NCBI GenBank assembly: GCA_902800435.1 | Contig: CADCEQ010000028.1 | Location: 1-59,348, forward strand | DNA from: an uncultured Prevotellaceae bacterium | Lineage (GTDB): Bacteria; Bacteroidota; Bacteroidia; Bacteroidales; Bacteroidaceae | Direction of reading: 5' to 3' | DNA length: 59,348 nucleotides | In this document: positions 53,557-59,348 of the stretch, in pieces | Layout: the number at the start of each line of letters is the position of its first letter | Position numbering within the stretch: position 1 is the first letter of the stretch | Notes under the pieces: generated by a model | What the model was told of the DNA's origin: nothing | Database searches by the model: none | Seen by the model: only the letters and a program-made list of their open reading frames with translations | Program-made: the position numbers and the translations under genes

Positions 53557-54988
53557 TTGGCTGGAGTTTAAGGCTGTGCTCGATGAGCATAAGATTGTAA
53601 AGCTATATCACTTTACGGATAGAGATAATTTGGAGTCAATCATCAAGAATGGCGGGTTGTATTCATGGATGGATTGTGAGCGCAAGGGCATTAAGATTAA
53701 CAAGCCTGGTGGCAGTCCGGTTTCGAGGCAATTGGATAGTGGACGGAATCTTGAGGACTACGTGCGAGTGAGTTTCACGACACAACATCCAATGATGTAT
53801 GTAGCCATGAAAGACGGGCGAATATCCAATCCTGTCATATTGGAGATAGACCCAGAGGTGATTTATTGGAATGAGACTCTGTATGCTAATCTGAATGCTG
53901 CAAAACACACCATCAAACCGATTATTGGTCCTACACTTTCTGACTTCAAACAGATTCATTTCCAGTCGGTAAAGGTTCGTAAGCACTTTGACTTACCTGA
54001 GGAGGAACAGCCTTATTTTCAGGCAGAGGTGTTGGTAAAGAACTTCATTCCTTTGGAGTATATCAAGAACATTGGTAACTTTGGCATTCCTATTCCTTCC
54101 AAACCAAAGGCTCTACAAATCAAGAATCCATATACGGCCCAGATTACAAGGAATACGCCTACGGCCTTTATCTTCTTGGTGGATCAGTCTGTTTCAATGA
54201 AACGCATGACGACTCTTAATGGTGAACAGATGTCGTTAGCTGAAGCTGTTGCAAGAATTGTAAACAACCAGATAAATGAGCTGGTATATCGTTGCATCAA
54301 GACTACAGAAGTTAGGCATTACTATGATATTGCCATTATTGGTTATGGACACGAGGTATACAGCGGGTGGAATGGCGTATTGGCTGGACGTGATTTTGTT
54401 TCTCCAGAAGAGCTGAAGAATAATCCGTTCAAGAAGATTACGGTAAAAGAAGAAAAACGTACAAGGAAGGGAGTAATGATAAAAGAGATTGAGAAAGTGC
54501 AATGGTTAGAGGCCAGATGTGACGGGAATTGGACTCATGTGCATAAAGCATTGGATAAAGCAAAGATACTACTTGATCAATGGATGAAAGAACACCATGA
54601 TAAAGACTGCTATCCCCCTACCATTATAAACATTACTGATGGACAATTCACACAGGTTACCAGAGAACAAGTAGTTCAACAAGCCAACGAACTTAAAGCG
54701 ATGTTTACCAATGATGGTAATGTGTTACTTTGGAACATCCACATTACTCCCAATAATCTCGAGCAAGTATTGTTGCCAATAGGAAAAGAAGAGCTGAAAG
54801 GAGACAAGTATTCTGAGTTGTTGTATGATATGTCAAGTCTACTTCCCACACGATATAATCAGGCAATATCTGATATTCGTGGGGATTCTGTGGATTCAAG
54901 GCATGTGGCTATGGCAACCAACACAGATATGTCAACTCTAATTCAATTGATGGATATTGGAACCCCAACAAATATTAGTCAGAAATGA
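53534..54988 (+). CDS. DarT-like ADP-ribosyltransferase fused to a VWA (TerY-like) domain
   Basis: The 484-residue protein has a DarT/DUF4433-type domain at about 20-185: LYHFTDRDNLESIIKNGGLY for NAD binding, DYVRVSFTTQHPMMYVAM, and QAEVLVKNFIPLEYI with the Glu expected for catalysis. DarT enzymes add ADP-ribose to thymidine in single-stranded DNA. Residues about 205-440 form a von Willebrand A domain with the metal site DQSVSM and a later IINITDGQFTQ. The fusion puts a toxin-type enzyme and a metal-dependent adhesion switch in one chain. The second ATG (53540) is also possible. The stop overlaps the start of the PP2C gene (ATGA). It is the core of the operon with the kinase, phosphatase and macro proteins. 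Confidence 0.8.
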   Translation: MNMEKKSNWLEFKAVLDEHKIVKLYHFTDRDNLESIIKNGGLYSWMDCERKGIKINKPGGSPVSRQLDSGRNLEDYVRVSFTTQHPMMYVAMKDGRISNPVILEIDPEVIYWNETLYANLNAAKHTIKPIIGPTLSDFKQIHFQSVKVRKHFDLPEEEQPYFQAEVLVKNFIPLEYIKNIGNFGIPIPSKPKALQIKNPYTAQITRNTPTAFIFLVDQSVSMKRMTTLNGEQMSLAEAVARIVNNQINELVYRCIKTTEVRHYYDIAIIGYGHEVYSGWNGVLAGRDFVSPEELKNNPFKKITVKEEKRTRKGVMIKEIEKVQWLEARCDGNWTHVHKALDKAKILLDQWMKEHHDKDCYPPTIINITDGQFTQVTREQVVQQANELKAMFTNDGNVLLWNIHITPNNLEQVLLPIGKEELKGDKYSELLYDMSSLLPTRYNQAISDIRGDSVDSRHVAMATNTDMSTLIQLMDIGTPTNISQK

Positions 54989-55767
54989 GAGCAATATCAA
55001 TAGCAAAGTTTGAAGAAGGAATAATCAATGAAGATGCTGCCATCGCCAAGGAGAATGTGATAGCAGTGTCTGATGGAGCTGGTGGTGGCGGTGTGTTTGC
55101 AGAACGTTGGTCTCAATACTTGGTAAGTCATTTACCAGATAAACCCATTAAGAATTATAAGTCATTCGATAAATGGATTGACGGAATATGGGAACCGTTT
55201 TATAACGACTGCGAAAAAGAAGCAAAAAAAACAGGTGGGCTGCTTTTGAATAAATTCTATGATGAAGGCTCATTTGCAACATTGGTTGCAGTCTGGAAAA
55301 ATGGAATGTGGATAAGTTATGGTGATAGTGTAGCTTTCTGCTTTAATCGGGAAACGAAAGAATTGCAAAATTCGTTCACTCGACTCGTGGATTTCAACAA
55401 TCCACCGTATCTGATTAATTGCAAAGACCCATTGAATGAGAAGGGTTTCAGAAAAGGTCAGTTCAAGATTGACAAGAACAGTATTGTTTTTGCGGCTAGT
55501 GATACTTTGGCCCATTATATATTAATGATGTATGAAGTGGCTCACAAAGATATGTTTGCAGATGAATTGCAAGCGGCTATCAACGCTCAGACAAAGAATA
55601 GCAATTTCATCAAAGTGGCTATGTCGATGACGAAGATTGATTTTGGCATAGACGTTATCCGGAAGTTACAGAATAGCTATCGTGATTTCTTGTTGACAAA
55701 TCATATTAAAGGATTGAAGAAAAAAGGTCTGATAGGACATGATGATTATTCAATAGCAATGATGTAG
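54985..55767 (+). CDS. PP2C-family protein phosphatase
   Basis: The 260-residue protein shows the PP2C plan: NEDAA near residue 15, SDGAGGGG near 29 (the metal-binding Asp), GSFATLVAVWKNGMWISYGDSVAFCF at about 93-118, AASDTL near 170 and a final GHDDYSIAMM. Enough acidic residues are kept for metal binding. It would reverse phosphorylation set by the kinase at 49938, possibly on the VWA protein. It is translationally coupled to the DarT-VWA gene (4-bp overlap) and ends 3 bp before the macro gene. Confidence 0.85.
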   Translation: MRAISIAKFEEGIINEDAAIAKENVIAVSDGAGGGGVFAERWSQYLVSHLPDKPIKNYKSFDKWIDGIWEPFYNDCEKEAKKTGGLLLNKFYDEGSFATLVAVWKNGMWISYGDSVAFCFNRETKELQNSFTRLVDFNNPPYLINCKDPLNEKGFRKGQFKIDKNSIVFAASDTLAHYILMMYEVAHKDMFADELQAAINAQTKNSNFIKVAMSMTKIDFGIDVIRKLQNSYRDFLLTNHIKGLKKKGLIGHDDYSIAMM

Positions 55768-55770
55768 AAT

Positions 55771-57012
55771 ATGGAAAAAAAGGAATATTTGGGTTACACC
55801 CCAGAATATATTGACAGATTGTTGCCAAATCAAATTTTTGTGTTTGGTAGTAACGCATTAGGTTATCATACGGGTGGTGCCTCTGGTACGGCTCGCAAGA
55901 GATTTGGTGCTGTGTGGGGACAAACTGAAGGTATACAAGGACAAAGCTATGCTATTCCTGTTGATTATGGAAAGGGCAACGTTGCTCCAGACATTCAACC
56001 AAACGTTGACAGATTTATTGCTTATGCAAAAGCACATCCAGAGAATCATTTTTTGGTAACTCGTGTGGGTTGTGGCATAGCAGGTTTCACAGACAAAGAA
56101 ATGGCTGAGCATTTTCGTGAGGCATTGACGATGAACAACGTAAGCCTTCCTCGTAGCTTTGTAAATGCTTTGCAGAATGAGGATGAACAAGATTTTGATT
56201 TAGAAAGATTCGTAAAAGCGCAAGAAGACGTATATGGTTCATACCAAGAGGCACTGGAGGAGATAAAATCTGGTCGTAAATGTGGACATTGGATTTGGTA
56301 TATCTTCCCACAAATCAAAGGACTGGGACATAGCTATAATTCAGAATATTATGGTATCAGTGGTGAAGACGAGGCTCATGCTTACCTAAACCATCCACTC
56401 CTTGGTGCAAGGCTCAGGGAGATAACAAAGGCTTTCCTAAATCTTGAAAGCCATTCTGCATACGCAATCTTGGGCCGGCCTGATGATATCAAAGTACAGT
56501 CATGTATGACGCTCTTTGACATAGTGTCGCCCAATGATATTTTTGCAGAAGTGCTTAACAAGTATTATGACGGTGTTCGTTGCCAGAAAACCACAATGAG
56601 AATCGGCATCAGGCAGGCGAAACCAACAATAAAGAAAATAGTCATCACTAAAGATTATCGTATTCTGATAGGTGATAAGGAAATTAAGATGGAGCCAATT
56701 GTCAAAGCAGTTTATCTGTTGTTCCTGAAACATCCAGAGGGTCTCGCGTTTAAGACATTGCCAGATTATCGTAAGGAGTTAACAAGTATTTATGCAGGAT
56801 TGAAACCGTTGGGTTTGAATGATAGGGTTATTCAAAGTATTGAGGATGTTACCAATCCATTGCTAAATTCCATCAACGAGAAATGTTCAAGGATTAAGGC
56901 TGTTTTCGCGAATGAGTTGGATGATCCAATGCTTACCAACTATATTATAGTAGGTAAAAGTGGTGAAGCAAAGAAAATTGCTCTGCCTCGCGACTTAGTC
57001 GTCTGGGAATAA
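55771..57012 (+). CDS. Macro-like / DUF1810 / winged-helix-type fusion
   Basis: The 413-residue protein has three parts. Residues 1-130 form a macro-like ADP-ribose-binding domain: FVFGSNALGYHTGGASGTA, RFGAVWGQTEGIQGQSYAIP and FLVTRVGCGIAGF. Residues about 140-280 match DUF1810: FDLERFVKAQEDVYGSYQEA, CGHWIWYIFPQIKGLG and the YGISGEDEAHAYLNHPLLG region. Residues about 285-413 are homologous to the C-terminal part of the protein at 46219-46800 (KAVYLLFLKHPEG, INEKCSRIKAVF). The macro part may remove or sense ADP-ribose added by the DarT-like protein, in the role of DarG in DarTG pairs, although the subfamily is different. It is the last gene of the operon. Confidence 0.85.
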   Translation: MEKKEYLGYTPEYIDRLLPNQIFVFGSNALGYHTGGASGTARKRFGAVWGQTEGIQGQSYAIPVDYGKGNVAPDIQPNVDRFIAYAKAHPENHFLVTRVGCGIAGFTDKEMAEHFREALTMNNVSLPRSFVNALQNEDEQDFDLERFVKAQEDVYGSYQEALEEIKSGRKCGHWIWYIFPQIKGLGHSYNSEYYGISGEDEAHAYLNHPLLGARLREITKAFLNLESHSAYAILGRPDDIKVQSCMTLFDIVSPNDIFAEVLNKYYDGVRCQKTTMRIGIRQAKPTIKKIVITKDYRILIGDKEIKMEPIVKAVYLLFLKHPEGLAFKTLPDYRKELTSIYAGLKPLGLNDRVIQSIEDVTNPLLNSINEKCSRIKAVFANELDDPMLTNYIIVGKSGEAKKIALPRDLVVWE

Positions 57013-57019
57013 AAAACGC

Positions 57020-57044
57020 ATTTTCACAAGCCTTGTGGGGCAAA
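57020..57044 (+). terminator. Weak CAAGCCTTG hairpin at the end of the macro-gene operon
   Basis: TTTTCACAAG and CTTGTGGGG pair imperfectly after the macro gene. The core CACAAGCCTTGTG is like the terminator at 46158-46176 and a sequence at 49852-49862. There is no strong T run on this strand. Confidence 0.35.
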
Positions 57045-57049
57045 ATCGC

Positions 57050-57080
57050 TTGGTGGTAAAGGTATAAGTTTGTATCTTTG
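57050..57080 (+). promoter_or_regulatory. Promoter of the DnaB-like gene
   Basis: TTG at 57050-57052, 20 nt, then TATCTTTG at 57073-57080, 47 nt before the ATG at 57127. Confidence 0.8.
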
Positions 57081-57126
57081 CCACTGTTTTTATTTTGGAC
57101 TTTTCTAATAGTTGTTACAAGTAAGT

Positions 57127-58128
57127 ATGAATGAGATTATGAGCGATATTGGCTACTCCGACATGCGAAGTATGTTGAAGGATTGTTTGTGCGTGATACA
57201 GGCAATGGCGGCAATTCCTGGTGTCTCTGGTATCTCTTCAGGGTTCTGGCGATTAGATCTTTTGACAGACGGTTTCGAGAATGGGAAAGTGTACGTTATT
57301 GGGGCAAGGCCTTGTATGGGAAAGGTCTCATTAATGTTGTCAATGATTGAAAGCGTTGTTCTGGAGAGCAAACAGCCCGTGTTGCTGTTCTCAACGAATC
57401 ATATGAAGTCTGACTATGTATCCAGACTCCTGTCCATCCACTGCGATATACCAACGTCTAAATTGCAAAAAGGAAGGCTGGATATGTATGAATGGGAGCG
57501 GGTGGATAAAAGAGTTGCCGCTTTGATTGAAGCCCCATTGTTTATACACGACTCTTTGGATTTGCCAATTAATGAATTGGTGGAAACATCGCGGAATTGT
57601 GTCAGAGAGAGTGGGATAAAAATCATTTTTGTTGACTGTCTACAAATGATTAATTTTGCCAAAGAAGGTGAGACTCCTTCGGAGAGGATAGCAAAGGTGA
57701 TGGCTTTACTGAAGCAACTGGCCTATCAGCTCAGCCTGCCAATAGTCGTAGGCTCAATGATGAACAGAGGCGTTGATTATCGAGAAGGACTTATAGGCAG
57801 GGAACCTCAACTGAAGGATTTGGCGTTCTCCAGTTATATTGAGGGACTTGCAGATGTTGTCATGATGGTTCATCGTCCTGAGTATTATCAAATCTACCAA
57901 GATGATGATGGCCGAGACTTGCACGGTGTGATGCAGATCCTTGTCAAGAAAAATGGTCCTAGACCACAGGGTTGTGTATACCTAAGCTATCAGCAGGATA
58001 CAGGTATCGTAAGTTTGACCGAGGATACGAAATCAAAGCCTGTTAGCCTGGAAGAATTTGGTGCAGATAATGAGACGGTCAAGAGCTTGATAAAAACGTT
58101 CGACCTTGAAGAGGAGTTACCATTTTAA
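57127..58128 (+). CDS. DnaB-like RecA-fold ATPase, N-terminal domain missing and active site altered
   Basis: The 333-residue protein resembles only the C-terminal half of replicative helicase DnaB. It has FWRLDLLTDGFENGKVYVIGARP-type sequence, a P-loop GARPCMGKVS, a Walker B IIFVDCLQMI, and KKNGPRPQGCVYLSY near the end. Compared with DnaB (GARPxMGKT, FSLEM, KxRNG) the Thr/Ser after the P-loop Lys is Val, the catalytic Glu is replaced (FSTNHM), and the Arg before NG is Lys. It lacks the primase-binding N-terminal domain. It may bind but not hydrolyse ATP and serve as a regulator or loader. A TTG start 15 bp upstream is rejected. Two unknown small genes follow closely. Confidence 0.75.
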   Translation: MNEIMSDIGYSDMRSMLKDCLCVIQAMAAIPGVSGISSGFWRLDLLTDGFENGKVYVIGARPCMGKVSLMLSMIESVVLESKQPVLLFSTNHMKSDYVSRLLSIHCDIPTSKLQKGRLDMYEWERVDKRVAALIEAPLFIHDSLDLPINELVETSRNCVRESGIKIIFVDCLQMINFAKEGETPSERIAKVMALLKQLAYQLSLPIVVGSMMNRGVDYREGLIGREPQLKDLAFSSYIEGLADVVMMVHRPEYYQIYQDDDGRDLHGVMQILVKKNGPRPQGCVYLSYQQDTGIVSLTEDTKSKPVSLEEFGADNETVKSLIKTFDLEEELPF

Positions 58129-58140
58129 CAATTTACATAT

Positions 58141-58584
58141 ATGACAGATTACGAGTACATCATCCAGCAGGTGAAGTCTTTCCATTACAACAGATGGGAT
58201 GACGCTGAGTTGAGGAAGTGTGTTGACATGTTGGAGCACCTGACAAGACAGGAACTGACTGCACTCTACTACAGCAAGTGGGTAAAAGAAGACAGGGTTT
58301 TTAGGGAGTCTGTATTTAACACCTTGTTTAAAGATAAGGTGGGTAAGCGGGAAGAGCGCATCAAAAACTTGTCGACGGATGAACTGATAGCGGAGTTTCA
58401 TGACAAAAAGAGTGGCAATGTAGGCTTGATTCGTAAAGAAATGAGGGAACGCTATAAGGCAGGCAAAGACAGATATCAGATTGCAACGGCTTTCAATAAT
58501 GCGACGAAGAGTGACCAGCAATGGGTGAAGTGGCAGATTCGGAAAGAACGGTATGGAAATTCGAATGGCAGCAATTTCAGATGA
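58141..58584 (+). CDS. Small charged protein, unknown function
   Basis: The 147-residue protein begins MTDYEYIIQQVKSFHYNRWDD and is rich in Lys, Arg and Glu with mostly helical character. No family is recognised. It starts 12 bp after the DnaB-like gene and its stop codon overlaps the next start (ATGA), so the three genes form an operon. It could be a nucleic-acid-binding partner of the ATPase, but only the basic composition supports this. Confidence 0.75.
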   Translation: MTDYEYIIQQVKSFHYNRWDDAELRKCVDMLEHLTRQELTALYYSKWVKEDRVFRESVFNTLFKDKVGKREERIKNLSTDELIAEFHDKKSGNVGLIRKEMRERYKAGKDRYQIATAFNNATKSDQQWVKWQIRKERYGNSNGSNFR

Positions 58585-59189
58585 CAAAGAATTACATGAA
58601 GTGGCTTCTGGTGGCCGTCGTTGTTGGGCTGATTGCCTCGTTGAGTTGGTTTGGGGAGAGCGAGCCGAAGAACAGAAACAGGGGGACGGCTTGGTTGCTT
58701 GACTGGGAAAAGGAGCCAGTCAAGAGCGCCATGAAAGAACGGTTGGATACTGCCAAACTGTTGACGTATGTATATGGGGACTCGCTGATGATAGCGCGGT
58801 ATCCCGATTACTTTGAGGTTCAGGAGGGCGCGCAAGACGAGCCGGACGATTCGTCTGTGTTCTTTGTGCATACGACAGACAGCGGATACATCTATATGCG
58901 CATGATGCTCCTAAGCAATAATTATCATTGGAGCGCGGAACAGTGGGCAGATACGCTGGCATTGTATGGTCAGAAAGCATACGGTGACACCATTCTGATG
59001 AAAGATATGCACCCTGACTATTTCTATCTGAAAATCAGGCATCCTCAAGCAGGGAGTGGTCATACTTATCAGCAGTATATTGTGCAGGAAGACACCATTT
59101 ATTTGTTGTCAGTTTTCTATTCTTCAATCTTCAGGGATGAGGATGTGCAGAGGCTCGTTCAACTGGTGCATGATTGGAACCCGAAATGA
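58581..59189 (+). CDS. Membrane-anchored protein, unknown function
   Basis: The 202-residue protein starts MTKNYMKWLLVAVVVGLIASLSWF, one N-terminal membrane segment or uncleaved signal, followed by a soluble part of about 175 residues that would lie outside the cytoplasm. No known domain is recognised. The ATG at 58581 is chosen since it overlaps the upstream stop by four bases (ATGA) and begins right before the membrane segment; a longer frame from 58521 would overlap more. Confidence 0.75.
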   Translation: MTKNYMKWLLVAVVVGLIASLSWFGESEPKNRNRGTAWLLDWEKEPVKSAMKERLDTAKLLTYVYGDSLMIARYPDYFEVQEGAQDEPDDSSVFFVHTTDSGYIYMRMMLLSNNYHWSAEQWADTLALYGQKAYGDTILMKDMHPDYFYLKIRHPQAGSGHTYQQYIVQEDTIYLLSVFYSSIFRDEDVQRLVQLVHDWNPK

Positions 59190-59221
59190 CAATTTGGGGT
59201 CATCCTCATTCTTTTCCTGCT

Positions 59222-59247
59222 AATCATTTGGCTCTTTCGCTTTTTCT
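59222..59247. repeat. Second copy of a 26-bp promoter-region sequence
   Basis: The 26 bp beginning AATCATTTGGCTCTTTCGC are identical to 48565-48590 in the promoter of the ADP-ribosylglycohydrolase gene. Here 20 nt after the TTG stands TAACTAAA, not TAnnTTTG, so promoter activity is doubtful. No gene is seen from 59190 to the end of the window. Confidence 0.75.
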
Positions 59248-59348
59248 GTTTAACTAAAGTTTCCCACCCTTTGAGGTGATGCTGAAAAAAGAAGAATTGA
59301 GTATGAAATAGATTGCAAAATATAACAGAAATCGAGAAAAATTTCGTA

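Noticed and set aside
55771..57012. Classical DarG antitoxin
   Set aside because: The macro-like part matches a different subfamily (GSNALGYHTGGASG), and DUF1810 and a winged-helix-type domain follow. Only the functional analogy with DarG is kept as an inference.

Overview
The window looks like a chromosomal segment of a gut- or rumen-type Bacteroidota, most likely Prevotella or a close relative. The evidence is repeated SusC/SusD outer-membrane pairs, promoters of the Bacteroidota form (TTG, about 20 nt, TAnnTTTG), few Shine-Dalgarno sequences, and C-terminal tails of the YDLxGRxV...KGVYxxxGKKxxxK type. No rRNA, tRNA, CRISPR array, transposase or phage structural gene was seen.

Region 1 (about 0.6-46.1 kb) is a large, GC-rich pectin / rhamnogalacturonan utilisation locus. 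It starts with a CE7-type esterase on the minus strand, divergent from a PL11 rhamnogalacturonan lyase that carries a long beta-helical extension. A secreted protein of unknown function, a small promoter-driven ORF and a structured-RNA candidate follow. The transport block is fasciclin lipoprotein, SusC, SusD, fasciclin, fasciclin, SusC, SusD. Behind a hairpin come a secreted binding-type protein, a PL4 rhamnogalacturonan lyase, a three-enzyme fusion (GH115, BNR/sialidase-like, GH140), a 2325-residue CE8 pectin methylesterase, a 50-residue peptide, a GH28 polygalacturonase and a cyclophilin-type isomerase. The likely logic is deacetylation and demethylation of pectin, backbone cleavage by PL11, PL4 and GH28, side-chain trimming by the fusion enzyme, and capture and import by the two SusCD pairs. 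No regulator of the hybrid two-component type is in the window.

Region 2 (46.2-48.1 kb) holds a probable winged-helix protein followed by an FtsZ-family gene that has no dcw-cluster neighbours. Downstream are about 500 bp of short repeats.

Region 3 (48.6-57.0 kb) is an accessory, AT-rich island with an ADP-ribosylation and phosphorylation theme. It contains an ADP-ribosylglycohydrolase, a broken small secreted-protein gene, and then an operon of a Ser/Thr kinase fused to a nucleotidyltransferase-like domain, a DUF5677-like protein, a second kinase start left as a 33-codon remnant, a conserved unknown, a DarT-like ADP-ribosyltransferase fused to a VWA domain, a PP2C phosphatase, and a macro-DUF1810-winged-helix fusion. 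Kinase, VWA and PP2C are the core of TerY-P type systems, so I read this as a candidate conflict or stress-response system with unusual fusions. The C-terminal domain of the macro protein is homologous to the protein that precedes the FtsZ-family gene in region 2.

Region 4 (57.1-59.3 kb) has a DnaB-like ATPase without the N-terminal domain and with altered catalytic motifs, then two small unknown proteins.

A striking overall feature is the number of short repeat elements: tandem GC-rich palindromes, 6-8 bp phased repeats in nearly every intergenic gap of the transport block, and the same kinds of repeats in frame inside coding sequences, often at domain junctions.
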